DNA of 64,000 nucleotides, from contig NZ_QKVM01000008.1 in the NCBI RefSeq assembly GCF_003231305.1, positions 62,001 through 126,000 on the forward strand, given 5' to 3'. The DNA is from Pseudomonas sichuanensis (GTDB taxonomy: Bacteria > Pseudomonadota > Gammaproteobacteria > Pseudomonadales > Pseudomonadaceae). The position numbers were made by a program, and so were the translations under genes. This document shows positions 35,024-44,777 of the stretch, one piece after another. Each line of letters opens with the position of its first letter. Positions within the stretch are counted from its first letter, which is position 1. The notes below the pieces were generated by a model. The model was given only the letters and a program-made list of their open reading frames with translations. It did not search any database and was not told the origin of the DNA.

Positions 35024-35211
35024 GGCAAGGCTCCAGAGGGGCGCCATCGCGGTCCACGAGATGCCCCGCGATGGCATCGAGGCTCGACCGGTCATCGGGC
35101 TTTGCCGCCGCGACGCCAGCCTTGTAGTGTTGCCCTCACCATAACGCCGCCGGCCGCCGGGCTTGTTAGCCGCCACGTCCTGCGTCATTAGCCCCCGGCT
35201 AACGAGGCCCC

Positions 35212-36087
35212 ATGGAAATCCGCCACTTCCGCTACTTTCTCAGCGTCGCTCGCCACGGCCATTTCACCCGTGCCGCCGAGCAGTTGGGCATCGCCCCGCC
35301 CACCCTCAGCCGGCAGATCCAGGACATGGAGAAAGCGCTGGGTGTGCTGCTGTTCCAGCGCAGCCAGCGCGAGGTACGCCTGACCGCCGCGGGCGAAGCA
35401 TTGCGGGTGGAAGCCGAGCAGGCGGTGCGCCAGTTCGACGCCGCGCAACTCAGCGCGCAGCGCGCCGCGCGTGGCGACAGCGGGCGCATCGAGCTGGGCT
35501 ATGTGGCTTCGGCGGCCTACTCCGGCACCTTGCAACAGCAAGTGACCCGCTTCAGTGACGCCCACCCCGGCGTGCATCTGAATATCCGCGAGGCGCCCAT
35601 GGATGCGCTGCCCACGCAGGTGCTCGACGGCCAGCTGGACCTGGCCTACGTACGCTCGCCGATGGAGCTGCCGGACGGGCTGGAGGCGATTCCCCTGCAT
35701 GAAGAAGGTTTCGTGTTGGCGCTGCCCGCCGGCTCGCGCCTGAACGAGCTCAAGCAGCTCCCGGCCAAGCGCCTGGCCAATGAAACCTTCATCCTCCCCG
35801 AGCAGATCTCCGGCACCCTGGAGGTCGCCGCACAGGGTGGTTTCGTCCCGCGCCTGGGCCCGCAGCCGGGCAGCCTGGTGGCGGTGATCACCCTGGTATC
35901 GCTGGGCCAGGGCGTGGCGCTGGTGCCGGAATCAGTCGTGCGGCGGATCAACTTGCCGCAGGTGAACTACCGGCCTGTCGAAGATTGCCGGGCGAGTTCG
36001 TGGTTGAGCCTGTTGCACCGGCGCTTCGAGAAATCACCGGCCGTCGCCCGCTATATCGAGGCGGTGCGCTCGGCACCCAGCGCGTAG
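35212..36087 (+). CDS. LysR-family transcriptional regulator
   Basis: 291 aa. N-terminal helix-turn-helix MEIRHFRYFLSVARHGHFTR / IAPPTLSRQIQDMEKALGV, then a substrate-binding domain with the GRIELGYVASAAYSG opening and GQLDLAYVRSP. Divergent from the DHA2 exporter, the classic layout for a LysR controlling an efflux gene. Its last 37 bp overlap the end of the convergent DUF1016 gene. Confidence 0.88.
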   Translation: MEIRHFRYFLSVARHGHFTRAAEQLGIAPPTLSRQIQDMEKALGVLLFQRSQREVRLTAAGEALRVEAEQAVRQFDAAQLSAQRAARGDSGRIELGYVASAAYSGTLQQQVTRFSDAHPGVHLNIREAPMDALPTQVLDGQLDLAYVRSPMELPDGLEAIPLHEEGFVLALPAGSRLNELKQLPAKRLANETFILPEQISGTLEVAAQGGFVPRLGPQPGSLVAVITLVSLGQGVALVPESVVRRINLPQVNYRPVEDCRASSWLSLLHRRFEKSPAVARYIEAVRSAPSA

Positions 36088-37085
36088 AACTCCTGCAGCT
36101 TGGCCTGCAGCAGGGCCTTGTCCGGCAGGCGAGTCTGGTACTCGGCGATCAGCGCGGGGGACAGGCTGCGGTTAAGTGCGTACTCGACCACTTCATCGTC
36201 CTTGCTGGCGCACAGCAGCACGCCGATGGCGGGGTTCTCGTGGGCTTTGCGTTCGTTGCGGTCGAGGGCTTCGAGATAGAAATCCAGCTTGCCCAGGTAC
36301 TCGGGTTCGAAGCGCCCCACCTTCAGTTCAATGGCCACCAGGCAATTGAGGCCACGATGGAAGAACAACAGGTCAAGGGCAAAGTCACGGCCGCCCACTT
36401 GCAACGGGTAGTGCGAGCCGACGAAGCAGAAGTCGCGGCCCAGCTCGACCAGGAAGTCCTTGAGGCGGCCGAGCAACCCCTGGTGCAGGTCGGCCTCGGC
36501 GTGGCCGCCCGGCAGGCCGAGAAACTCGATCATGTAGGCATCGCGGAACACCTCCAGGGCCGCCGGATGGGCCTGGGTGAGCGCGGCCGATGCCTTGGCA
36601 GGTTGCGTCATGCTGCGCTCGAACAGCGCGGCCTTGAGTTGGCGCTCAAGCTCACGGCTCGACCACTTCTCCTGTGCGGCCATACGCAAGTAGAACTCAC
36701 GTTCTTCGGGGAGTTTGCACTGGCTGAGGATGATCAGGTTTTGGGTCCACGGAACTTGTGTCAGCAGTGCTGACACTTTCTCCTCATGCCCACGATAGAC
36801 CTCATAAAACTGACGCATGCGGAACAGGTTCCGCCGGGTAAAACCTCTCAACCCTGGCTGGGTCAGCGCCAGATGATCCGCCAATTGGCTGACCACACCG
36901 TCACCCCATTCGGCGTCCTCCAGCTTGCGACTGATGTATGCCCCTACCTGCCAATGCAACTCGATCAGTTGGGTATTCACCGCCTGGGCCGCGCGCTGGC
37001 GAGCCGTCTGGATCAGTGCAATCACTTCAGCGAAGCGCGTATCGGCGGTTACGGACGCGGTTGCATCTTGAGACTCGGTATTCAT
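36051..37085 (-). CDS. DUF1016/YhcG-family PD-(D/E)XK nuclease
   Basis: 344 aa. The N-terminal DUF1016 domain (about 20-160) includes ELHWQVGAYISRKLEDAEWG, SRRNLFRMRQFY-like GFTRRNLFRMRQFYEV and SQCKLPEEREFYL. The C-terminal PD-(D/E)XK nuclease carries DFALDLLFFHRGLNCL, then AIELKVGRFEPEYLGKLDFY. Members are found alone or near restriction systems and have been proposed to act as nucleases in defence or mobile DNA. Here it stands alone between a LysR gene (convergent overlap) and an amino-acid permease. Confidence 0.88.
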   Translation of the reverse strand: MNTESQDATASVTADTRFAEVIALIQTARQRAAQAVNTQLIELHWQVGAYISRKLEDAEWGDGVVSQLADHLALTQPGLRGFTRRNLFRMRQFYEVYRGHEEKVSALLTQVPWTQNLIILSQCKLPEEREFYLRMAAQEKWSSRELERQLKAALFERSMTQPAKASAALTQAHPAALEVFRDAYMIEFLGLPGGHAEADLHQGLLGRLKDFLVELGRDFCFVGSHYPLQVGGRDFALDLLFFHRGLNCLVAIELKVGRFEPEYLGKLDFYLEALDRNERKAHENPAIGVLLCASKDDEVVEYALNRSLSPALIAEYQTRLPDKALLQAKLQEFYALGAERTASI

Positions 37086-37174
37086 GCGGCGACTCCCTGG
37101 CGATGATCAATGAGCGCAAGAGTCTATGGGCATTCATCACAGTGGCTGACAACGCAACTGTTGCAAAACGCAAA

Positions 37175-37196
37175 GAGGGCGCCCAGTGGCGCCCTC
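37175..37196 (-). terminator. Terminator of the amino-acid permease gene
   Basis: GAGGGCGCC / GGCGCCCTC stem with a 4-nt loop, followed on the minus strand by TTTG, about 20 bp beyond the permease stop. Confidence 0.75.
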
Positions 37197-37214
37197 TCGT
37201 TCACCGCACAGCCA

Positions 37215-38606
37215 TCAGCCCATCGACCGCGCCCCCACCGCCTGCGCATGCCCCCGCGTGGTCACGATCCCCAGGAACGAAATCACGATGGCCAGCCCCA
37301 GCGTGGCGCTCACCTCGGCCCGGTGCTCCTCGGTGAACATCATCACCCCCAGCGCGCAGCTGATGAAGATGATCACCGCCCAGGTCAGCCAGGGGAACAG
37401 CCACATCTTGAACTTGAGGTTGGCGTTTTCACGCTCCAGGCGGCCACGCATGCGCAGCTGCGAAATGGCGATCACCAGATACACCAGCAAGGCAATGGCG
37501 CCGGAGCTGGCCAGCAGGAACTCGAACACGCCCTTGGGTGCGAAGTAGTTGAGGATGGCGATGGCCGCACCGATCAGGGTGCTGCCGAACACCGCCGCTC
37601 GCGGCACGCCGACTCTCGAGGTGCCCTTGAGCATCGCCGGGGCATCGCCGCGCTTGGCCAGCGAGTACATCATCCGCGAGGCGATGTAGATCGACGAGTT
37701 CATGCAGCTGGTCACCGCGATCAGCACCACGAAATCGACCATCAACGCGGCGTTGGGGATGTTCATGATTTCCAGTGCACGCTGGTACGAACCCACCACT
37801 GCCAGCTGCGGGTCGTTCCACGGCACCACCGAGATGATCACGAAGATCGACAGGATATAGAAGGTGCTGATGCGCCAGATCACCGAGCGAGTGGCCTTGG
37901 CAATGTTGCGCGCAGGGTCGCTGGATTCGGACGCGGCGATGGTCACCGCCTCGGTGCCGATGAAGCTGAACATCACGGTGATGAAGGCGCCGATCACCGC
38001 CGACCAGCCCTTGGGCGTGAAGCCGCCGTGCTCGGCCATCAGCGTGCTCAAGCCGCTGACCTCGCGGTTGGGCAGCCAGCCCATCAGCGCGGCGAAGCCC
38101 AGGCCGATGAAGCCGAGGATCGCCGTGACCTTGAGGATTGCGAACCAGAACTCGAACTCGCCGTACTTGGCCACGCTGAACAGGTTGGTGCAGGCCAACA
38201 GCAGCACCGAGGCCAGGGCGAAGATCCAACTATCTACCTGGGGGAACCAGGCGTTGAGCACATGCCCCGCGGCCAGGGCCTCGATGGGGATCACCAGCAC
38301 CCAGAACCACCAGTACAGCCAGCCGATGGTGTAGCCGGCCCAGCGGCCGATGGCCTGGTCGGCGTAGGTGGAGAACGACCCGGTGTCGGGGTGTGCCACG
38401 GCCATTTCGCCGAGCATGCGCATGACCAGCACCACCAAGGTGCCGGCGACGAAATAAGAAAGAATGGTGGCGGGCCCGGCCGCCGCGATGGCGTGCCCGG
38501 AACCTACGAAAAGCCCGGCGCCGATGATGCCGGCGATGGACAGCATCGTTACATGACGCGGCTTGAAACCTTGTGCAAGGTTGCCATCAGATCCCACGGT
38601 GCTCAT
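37215..38606 (-). CDS. gabP: Amino-acid/GABA permease (APC family)
   Basis: 463 aa with 12 predicted transmembrane helices. Amino-acid-transporter family signatures are present: MLSIAGIIGAGLFVGSGHAI (helix 1, glycine-rich substrate site) and STYADQAIGRWAGYTIGW, as well as GTEAVTIAASESSDPARNI. Closest in type to GabP/AnsP proton symporters; substrate by family only, so the symbol is tentative. Monocistronic, ending in a strong terminator at 37175. The upstream 480 bp contains promoter sequence, then the terminator and REP pair of the next operon. Confidence 0.75.
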   Translation of the reverse strand: MSTVGSDGNLAQGFKPRHVTMLSIAGIIGAGLFVGSGHAIAAAGPATILSYFVAGTLVVLVMRMLGEMAVAHPDTGSFSTYADQAIGRWAGYTIGWLYWWFWVLVIPIEALAAGHVLNAWFPQVDSWIFALASVLLLACTNLFSVAKYGEFEFWFAILKVTAILGFIGLGFAALMGWLPNREVSGLSTLMAEHGGFTPKGWSAVIGAFITVMFSFIGTEAVTIAASESSDPARNIAKATRSVIWRISTFYILSIFVIISVVPWNDPQLAVVGSYQRALEIMNIPNAALMVDFVVLIAVTSCMNSSIYIASRMMYSLAKRGDAPAMLKGTSRVGVPRAAVFGSTLIGAAIAILNYFAPKGVFEFLLASSGAIALLVYLVIAISQLRMRGRLERENANLKFKMWLFPWLTWAVIIFISCALGVMMFTEEHRAEVSATLGLAIVISFLGIVTTRGHAQAVGARSMG

Positions 38607-38894
38607 TGATCTTGTTCTCTTTTTGCTGACACAAGGAAGGGACGGGCAGGTACAGGCGAAAAAGCATCTCCTTGAAAAACAATAAGAATGACACGTCGCT
38701 CAGGCGCTGTTGTTGAACTTCTTCACGCTTTTGCAGCGCCACGCACCGAACGATCCGGGGGTTATTTAAGCCGCGCGGGGCACGGGGAAATTGTTCGAGA
38801 ACGTCCCGCAGGTTCGCGATCACGACACCCCGTGCCCGATCCCGTCAGATGTCGTGATTGGCTTGCCTGGAAACGACATGGGCCAGGCGCCCAC

Positions 38895-38918
38895 AAAAAA
38901 GCCCCGGTCTCCCGGGGC
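38895..38918 (-). terminator. Terminator of the gudP-gudD operon
   Basis: GCCCCGG/CCGGGGC hairpin followed on the minus strand by TTTTTT; lies downstream of gudD. Confidence 0.8.
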
Positions 38919-39003
38919 GGTGCTGCACAGGCGTCTGCCTACGCCTGACCGACACGCGGGTGTCGGATGGCAGCAGGGAACTGTTGTGTGGTCATGTCTG
39001 GCC

Positions 39004-39079
39004 TCATCGCCGGCAAGCCGGCTCCCGCAGGGTTTGCGCTGAACCTGTGGGAGCTGGCTTGCCAGCGATGAGGCCCGCA
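39004..39079. repeat. REP/BIME pair
   Basis: Two inverted copies of the CATCGCCGGCAAGCC(G/A)GCTCCC-type Pseudomonas repetitive extragenic palindrome, separated by a short linker, immediately 3' of gudD. Confidence 0.8.
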
Positions 39080-39085
39080 CAGAAA

Positions 39086-40441
39086 TCAACGCACCAGGCA
39101 AGGCTTCTTGTTGTCGAAGGTCCAGCCCGGCACCAGGTACTGCATCGCCACGCTGTCATCCCGCGCCCCCAGCCCCATGTTGCGGTAGCACTCATGGGCC
39201 TTGGCCAACTGATCTTCATCCAGTTCCACGCCCAGGCCCGGCCGCGCCGGCACCCGCACATGGCCGTCGATGATACGCAGCGGGTTGCGGGTCAGGCGCT
39301 GGCCGTCCTGCCAGATCCAGTGAGTATCGAGTGCGGTGATCTCGCCCGGCGCCGCCGCCCCCACCTGAGTGAACATCGCCAGCGAGATGTCGAAGTGGTT
39401 GTTCGAATGCGAGCCCCAGGTCAGGCCCCAGTCGTGGCACATCTGCGCCACCCGCACAGAGCCCTGCAGGGTCCAGAAGTGCGGGTCGGCCAGCGGAATG
39501 TCCACTGCCTGCGACTGGATCGCATGGCCCATCTGCCGCCAGTCGGTGGCGATCATGTTGGTGGCGGTGGGCAGGCCGGTGGCGCGGCGGAACTCGGCCA
39601 TCACTTCACGGCCCGAGTAGCCGTTCTCGGCGCCGCACGGGTCTTCGGCGTAGGCCAGCACATCATGCTTGTCGCGGCACAGGGCGATGGCCTCTTTCAG
39701 CGACCAGGCACCGTTGGGGTCGAGGGTGATGCGCGCCTCGGGGAAGCGTTCGGCCAGCGCCGTCACCGCCTCCATTTCTTCTTCGCCGCGCAGCACGCCG
39801 CCCTTGAGCTTGAAGTCGCTGAAGCCATAACGCTGCCTGGCCGCCTCGGCCAGGCGCACCACCGCCTCTGGGGTCAGGGCCTTTTCGTGGCGTACACGGA
39901 ACCAGTCATCGTCCGAGTCGGCCTCGTTGCGATAGGCCAGGTCGGTCTTATGGCGGTCACCGATATAGAACAGGTAACCCAGCATCTTCACCGCATCGCG
40001 TTGCTGGCCTTCGCCCAGCAGGGCTGCCATCGGCACATTAAGGTGCTGGCCGAGCAAGTCGAGCAGTGCCGATTCGATGGCGGTCACTGCATGCACGGTG
40101 ATGCGCAGGTCGAAGGTCTGCAGGCCGCGCCCGCCGGCATCGCGGCCGGCGAAGGTCTGGCGCATGGCGTTGAGCACGCGCTGGTAGTGGCCGATCGGCT
40201 GGCCGACCACAAGGCTGCGGGCGTCTTCGAGGGTCTGGCGAATCTTCTCGCCGCCCGGCACCTCGCCCAGGCCAGTGTTGCCGGCGCTGTCGCGCAGCAC
40301 CACGATGTTGCGGGTGAAGTACGGGCCATGGGCGCCACTGAGGTTGAGCAGCATGCTGTCGTGGCCGGCCACCGGGACCACGCGCAGGTCGGTGACTACC
40401 GGGGTGGCGTGTTGAACCTGTGGAGTGCTGTGCATGTTCAT
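39086..40441 (-). CDS. gudD: Glucarate dehydratase
   Basis: 451 aa enolase-superfamily enzyme converting D-glucarate (and L-idarate) to 5-keto-4-deoxyglucarate. Catalytic features: K-x-K in FSDFKLKGG, metal ligands in [11 protein letters not shown] and [21 protein letters not shown], and the catalytic His region [14 protein letters not shown]. Cotranscribed 16 bp downstream of a sugar-acid MFS transporter. ATG 40441 is chosen over upstream alternatives because it matches the family N-terminus and lies close behind gudP. Confidence 0.93.
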   Translation of the reverse strand: MNMHSTPQVQHATPVVTDLRVVPVAGHDSMLLNLSGAHGPYFTRNIVVLRDSAGNTGLGEVPGGEKIRQTLEDARSLVVGQPIGHYQRVLNAMRQTFAGRDAGGRGLQTFDLRITVHAVTAIESALLDLLGQHLNVPMAALLGEGQQRDAVKMLGYLFYIGDRHKTDLAYRNEADSDDDWFRVRHEKALTPEAVVRLAEAARQRYGFSDFKLKGGVLRGEEEMEAVTALAERFPEARITLDPNGAWSLKEAIALCRDKHDVLAYAEDPCGAENGYSGREVMAEFRRATGLPTATNMIATDWRQMGHAIQSQAVDIPLADPHFWTLQGSVRVAQMCHDWGLTWGSHSNNHFDISLAMFTQVGAAAPGEITALDTHWIWQDGQRLTRNPLRIIDGHVRVPARPGLGVELDEDQLAKAHECYRNMGLGARDDSVAMQYLVPGWTFDNKKPCLVR

Positions 40442-40457
40442 GGAATCTCTCTCGCGA

Positions 40458-41795
40458 TCAGTTGGCCGAGGCGGCCTTGAGGTCTTGGGCAGGCGCGCCC
40501 TTGGCGCGGGTACGGACGAAGAACACCGCAATGGCGGCCACTACCGAGGTCACCGCCAGGCCGTACAAACCGCCCTGGATCGAGCCGGTCTGCTGCTCCA
40601 GCAGGCCGAAGGTGGTGGGGGCGACGAAGCCGCCGAGGTTGCCCACCGAGTTGATCAGGGCGATCACCGCCGCGGCGATCCGTGCATCCAGGTAGCCCTG
40701 GGGGATTGGCCAGAACAGCGACGAGGCGGCCTTGAAACCGATGGCCGCAAAGCACACGGCGACGAAGGCGAACACCGGCCCGCCGGTGGTGGACATGAAC
40801 ATCCCGGTAGCCGCCACCAGCAGCGCCGCCGCCACCCAGGCCTGCTGGAAGCGCCAGCGCCGGGCGCAGGCAGCGAAGCTGTACATGGCGATGATCGAGA
40901 TCAGCCAGGGGATGGAGTTGAAGAAGCCCACCTGCAGGTCGCTGAGATCGCCCATACGCTTGATGATGCTCGGCAGCCAGAAGGTCGCGGCATAGATGGT
41001 CAGCTGGATGCAGAAGTAGATCAGGCAGAACAGCAGGATCTGGCGGTCCTTGAGCAGGCTCCAGGACGACGCCTTGACCACCCCGCCCGCCTCGCGCTCG
41101 CGCTGCTCCTGGTCGATGGCCGCCACCAGTGCGTCCTGCTCTTCGCGGCTCAGCCACTTGGCGTCATGGGGTTTGGAGTCGAGCCAGAAGAACACGAAGA
41201 AGCACAGCGCCACCGAGGCCATGCCTTCGATGAACAGCATCCATTGCCAGCCGTGCAGGCCCATGCCCTGGATCTGCATCAATGCCCCGGCCAACGGCCC
41301 GGAGATCAACGAGGCCACGGCCGAGCCGCTGAGGAAGATGGCGATGGCCTTGCCGCGTTCGGCGGCCGGCAGCCAGCGGGTGAAGTAGTAGATCACCCCG
41401 GGGAAGAACCCGGCCTCGGCAACCCCCAGCAGAAAGCGCAGCACGTAGAACTGGGTTTCGTTCTGCACGAAGGCCATGGCCGTGGCCACCAGGCCCCAGG
41501 TGAACATGATGCGGGTCAGCCACAGGCGTGCGCCGACCTTCTGCAACAGCATGTTCGACGGTACTTCGAATAGCGCGTAACCGATGAAGAACAGCCCGGC
41601 GCCGAAGCCAAAGGCCGCCGCGCTGATACCCAGGTCACTCTCCAGGTGCGGGCGGACGAAGCCGATGTTGACGCGGTCCAGGTAGTTGACGATGAACATG
41701 ATGACGAACAGCGGCAGGACGTGGCGCTTGACCTTGGCCACCGCGCTGGTCAGCACGGCATCGCGCCCGGCGGACGGATCGAGGGTGTGGTTCAC
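40458..41795 (-). CDS. gudP: Glucarate/galactarate MFS transporter
   Basis: 445 aa, anion:cation symporter family of the MFS, 12 helices. N-terminal [20 protein letters not shown] and the [21 protein letters not shown] motif (MFS motif A variant) are typical of GudP/GarP-like transporters. The start is GTG 41795, with GGAG 8 nt upstream. It leads the operon with gudD and imports the substrate of that enzyme. Its promoter region contains the FadR-type operator at 41904. Confidence 0.88.
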   Translation of the reverse strand: MNHTLDPSAGRDAVLTSAVAKVKRHVLPLFVIMFIVNYLDRVNIGFVRPHLESDLGISAAAFGFGAGLFFIGYALFEVPSNMLLQKVGARLWLTRIMFTWGLVATAMAFVQNETQFYVLRFLLGVAEAGFFPGVIYYFTRWLPAAERGKAIAIFLSGSAVASLISGPLAGALMQIQGMGLHGWQWMLFIEGMASVALCFFVFFWLDSKPHDAKWLSREEQDALVAAIDQEQREREAGGVVKASSWSLLKDRQILLFCLIYFCIQLTIYAATFWLPSIIKRMGDLSDLQVGFFNSIPWLISIIAMYSFAACARRWRFQQAWVAAALLVAATGMFMSTTGGPVFAFVAVCFAAIGFKAASSLFWPIPQGYLDARIAAAVIALINSVGNLGGFVAPTTFGLLEQQTGSIQGGLYGLAVTSVVAAIAVFFVRTRAKGAPAQDLKAASAN

Positions 41796-41903
41796 AGGTG
41801 TTTCTCCCACTAATTGTTTTTGTGCGGGTCGATGGAGGTCGGGGCATCTGGCAAACACCCTGTTGTCTGACATCCAGGTGAGCGAATCATAGGCGTCGCA
41901 AAG

Positions 41904-41914
41904 TTGTACGACAA
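41904..41914. promoter_or_regulatory. FadR-type operator, gudP side
   Basis: TTGTACGACAA fits the FadR-subfamily consensus TNGTNNNACNA. It is the exact reverse complement of the site at 42049-42059. Located about 110 bp upstream of gudP. Confidence 0.7.
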
Positions 41915-42048
41915 GATCGCAAACAGCCGGAAAAAAGCAAAATACAAGTAGATAAAACGCCTAAAAGCAGCGAAAAGATAAAAACAAGTCACCCATCCGC
42001 AAATAACGGCGGCCGGTTGATGGGGTAAATTATTTTCAGTTTTTTAAC

Positions 42049-42059
42049 TTGTCGTACAA
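42049..42059. promoter_or_regulatory. FadR-type operator, regulator side
   Basis: TTGTCGTACAA, matching TNGTNNNACNA and the site at 41904. It lies 63 bp upstream of the FadR-type regulator start, implying autoregulation. Confidence 0.7.
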
Positions 42060-42121
42060 GCAAGCCTGCTAGGCTCGGCTGATCGGCCAGCCACTTGTAC
42101 CGGCGCCTCAGCGAGCCCCGC

Positions 42122-42838
42122 ATGAACACCCAAGACACCCCGCGCAAACGCGGCCACAGCCGCGCCCACGACCTGGTCTCCAGCCTGACCCAGCAGATCC
42201 TGCTGGGCACCTTCAGGCCCGGCGACCGCTTGCCCTCGGAAAACACCCTGGTGCGTGAACACGGCATCAGCCGCACCGTGGTCCGTGAGGCGCTGTCCAA
42301 GTTGCAGGCCTCGGGCCTGGTGGAGCCGCGCCATGGCATCGGCACCTTCGTCATCGAACGCCAGGCCCAGGCCGGCCTGCGAGTAGGCGCCGAAAGCGCC
42401 GCCAGCGTGCGTGACCTGCTGGAGCTGCGCATCGGCCTGGAAGGCCAGGCTGCCGCGCTGGCCGCCTTGCGCCGCACCGATCGGCACCTGGCGCAGATGC
42501 GCCAGGCCCTGGACGACTATCAAGACCTGGCCGCCGCCGGCGACAGCTGCATCGAAGCCGACCGGCGCTTCCACCTGCTGATCGCCGAGGCCACCGGCAA
42601 CCTGTACTTCGGCGAGATGATGGCGCACCTGGGCAGCGCGCTGATCCCGCGCAACCGCCTGGCCCAGGCCGACCGCGCCGGGGCCAGGCTGGCAAGGCAG
42701 GCGTACCTGGCCAACCTGGAACACGAGGCGATCCTCAATGCCATCCGCCGCCAGGACCCGGACGCCGCGCGGGCGGCGATGTGTTTGCACCTGTCCAACA
42801 GCCGGGACCGGCTGGTGCCGGATCAAGCACCTGTGTAA
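42122..42838 (+). CDS. FadR-subfamily GntR regulator of the glucarate operon
   Basis: 238 aa from ATG 42122. Winged helix domain with GDRLPSENTLVREHGISRTV and RVEALSKLQASGLV-like REALSKLQASGLVEPRHGIG, then an FCD C-terminal effector domain (LLELRIGLEGQAAALAA, DRRFHLLIAEATGN, EHEAILNAIRRQD). Divergent from gudP-gudD. The two identical, oppositely oriented operators in the shared 326-bp intergenic region indicate it represses both. The effector is probably glucarate or a catabolite (inference). Confidence 0.9.
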   Translation: MNTQDTPRKRGHSRAHDLVSSLTQQILLGTFRPGDRLPSENTLVREHGISRTVVREALSKLQASGLVEPRHGIGTFVIERQAQAGLRVGAESAASVRDLLELRIGLEGQAAALAALRRTDRHLAQMRQALDDYQDLAAAGDSCIEADRRFHLLIAEATGNLYFGEMMAHLGSALIPRNRLAQADRAGARLARQAYLANLEHEAILNAIRRQDPDAARAAMCLHLSNSRDRLVPDQAPV

Positions 42839-42840
42839 TC

Positions 42841-42956
42841 CGCTCGGGCCCTATCGCGGGGCAAGCCCGCTCCCACGCTGCCTTGGGGCAGCTCACAGCA
42901 TGTCGTGGGAGCGGCGGTGCGCCGATGCGACTTGCCCCGCGACAGGGCCCGCACAG
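42841..42956. repeat. REP/BIME pair
   Basis: Two inverted REP units: ATCGCGGGGCAAGCCCGCTC at the left and its relative GCGATGCGACTTGCCCCGCG-like unit at the right, between convergent genes. Confidence 0.75.
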
Positions 42957-42957
42957 C

Positions 42958-43719
42958 TCACCTCAAGGCCCGATCCACCAACACCTGCAAACGCCCCCGC
43001 GAACAGCGCTCCACCCGCGCCTCGACGCCATACACCTCGGCCAGCAACCCCGGCACCAGCACCTGCTCCGGTGTACCGCAGGCCACCACCCGCCCCGCAC
43101 TGAGCACCACCAGCCAGTCGGCATGGCTGGCCGCGAGGTTGATGTCGTGCAGCACCGCCACCGCCAGCAAGCGATGGGCGACAACCCGCTCACGCAGCGC
43201 ATCCATCACCCGCAACTGGTAATGCAGGTCCAGCGCGCTGGTAGGCTCGTCCAGCAGCAACACCCGAGGGTTGCGCGCCAGCAGTTGAGCCAGCGCCACC
43301 AGTTGCCGCTGCCCCCCGGACAAGCTGGCCAACGGCTGCTCGGCCAGGTGCTCGATCCCCAACCGGCGCAGCGCCTCGAACGCCGTACCCAGCGGGTTGT
43401 CGGCCCCGCCCACGCGCAAACCGACGATGATGCTTTCCAGCACCCCCAGGGCGATCCCCGGGGGCAGTTGCTGGGGCATATAGGCCAGCCGTCGCGAGCG
43501 CTCGGCAACGCCCAGCCGGGTCACCTCATCACCGTCCAGCGTCAGCGAACCCTGCATGGGTTCAAGCCCCGCCAACGCCCGCAGCAAGGTCGACTTGCCC
43601 GCGCCGTTCGGCCCTACCAGCGCCACCAGGCTGCCGGCCGGCAACGCAGGCAAGCTGACCTGGTGCAGTACCTGCCGTGCGCCATACGCCACCGACAATC
43701 GATCGATCGACAGGCTCAC
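42958..43719 (-). CDS. Iron(III)-siderophore ABC transporter ATP-binding protein
   Basis: 253 aa FecE/FhuC-type ATPase: Walker A GPNGAGKSTLL, Q-loop PQQLPPG, signature LSGGQRQLVALAQ, Walker B VLLLDEPTSALD and H-loop AVLHDIN. The start GTG 43719 overlaps the permease stop (GTGA). Energises the permease encoded just upstream; last gene of the uptake operon. Confidence 0.92.
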   Translation of the reverse strand: MSLSIDRLSVAYGARQVLHQVSLPALPAGSLVALVGPNGAGKSTLLRALAGLEPMQGSLTLDGDEVTRLGVAERSRRLAYMPQQLPPGIALGVLESIIVGLRVGGADNPLGTAFEALRRLGIEHLAEQPLASLSGGQRQLVALAQLLARNPRVLLLDEPTSALDLHYQLRVMDALRERVVAHRLLAVAVLHDINLAASHADWLVVLSAGRVVACGTPEQVLVPGLLAEVYGVEARVERCSRGRLQVLVDRALR

Positions 43720-44777
43720 AGGTTTCTCCCCCGGCGGAACACCAGCACCACGAACACCGGCACCCCCACCAGCGCGGTGACGATGCCCACCGGCACGATC
43801 ACCCCGGGCAGGATCAGCTTGCTGGCAATCGACGACAGCGACAGCAGCAGCGCACCCACCAGCGCACTCGCCGGCAGCAGGAAGCGCTGATCCTCGCCCA
43901 CCAGCAAACGGGCGATATGCGGCCCCACCAGGCCGACGAAACCGATGGTGCCGACGAAGGCCACGGCCGTGGCCGACAGCAGGCTGATGCGCACCAGCGA
44001 GGCGAAACGCAGGCGCCGGGTATCGACACCAAAGCTGCGCGCCCGCTCCTCGCCCATGCGCAGCAGGGTCATGGCCGGCGCTGCGCGCAGCGAGAAGGGC
44101 AACAACACGGCCAGCACCAAGGCGAGGATGCCGAGCTTCTGCCAGTCGGCCCTGGCCACGCTGCCCAGGGTCCAGAACACCAACTGCTGCAGCACGTCCT
44201 CAGTCGCCAGCAGTTGCAGCAGCGACACCAGCGCATTGCAACTGAACACCAGGGCAATGCCGAACAGCACCAGGCTCTCGACGCCGGCGCCGCGCAGCCG
44301 CGCCATGGCCTGCAGCAACACCACCGACAGGCAGGCGAAAACGAACGCCATCAGCGTCACCTGCACGCCCGGCGCCAGCCAGGCCACCCCCAGCGGATAG
44401 GCGATGGCCAGCGACGCGCCGAGTGCCGCCGCCGACGACACGCCCAGGGTGAACGGGCTGGCCAGCGGGTTGTCGAGGATCGCCTGCATCTCGGCCCCGG
44501 CCAGGGCCAACGCGGCCCCCACCAACACCGCCATCAGCGAATAGGGCAAGCGCACATTCCAGATGATCACCCGTTCGGTGCCGCTCAGGGTCGCGGGGTC
44601 GAGCAGCCCGTGCAGCAGTTGCCCCAGGCCCATGCCCGAGGCGCCACTGGCCAGGTCCAGCATCACCGACAGCAGCAACAGCGCCGCCAACCCCAGCACC
44701 AGCCCGCTGCGCCGCCACAGCAGGCGCCGGTAGCGCCCGGCCGCCAGGGCTGCGCCATCCTGCGCCAACGCGGTCAC
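43716..44777 (-). CDS. Iron-siderophore ABC transporter permease (FecCD family)
   Basis: 353 aa inner-membrane protein with about ten helices. FecCD/BtuC signatures: LPYSLMAVLVGAALALAGAE, NPLASPFTLGVSSAAALGAS and GPHIARLLVGEDQRFLLPAS near the cytoplasmic coupling helix. GTG start 44777 overlaps the binding-protein stop (GTGA). A single permease gene implies a homodimer with the adjacent ATPase. Confidence 0.92.
   Translation of the reverse strand: MTALAQDGAALAAGRYRRLLWRRSGLVLGLAALLLLSVMLDLASGASGMGLGQLLHGLLDPATLSGTERVIIWNVRLPYSLMAVLVGAALALAGAEMQAILDNPLASPFTLGVSSAAALGASLAIAYPLGVAWLAPGVQVTLMAFVFACLSVVLLQAMARLRGAGVESLVLFGIALVFSCNALVSLLQLLATEDVLQQLVFWTLGSVARADWQKLGILALVLAVLLPFSLRAAPAMTLLRMGEERARSFGVDTRRLRFASLVRISLLSATAVAFVGTIGFVGLVGPHIARLLVGEDQRFLLPASALVGALLLSLSSIASKLILPGVIVPVGIVTALVGVPVFVVLVFRRGRNL

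Larger units (their letters stand above)
38607..39085. other. Intergenic region with terminator and REP pair
   Basis: 479 bp without genes. It holds the gabP upstream region, a minus-strand terminator (38895-38918) and an inverted REP pair (39004-39079). Confidence 0.6.

Noticed and set aside
35163..35558. 131-codon plus-strand frame over the LysR start
   Set aside because: Out-of-frame overlap with the well-supported LysR gene at 35212.
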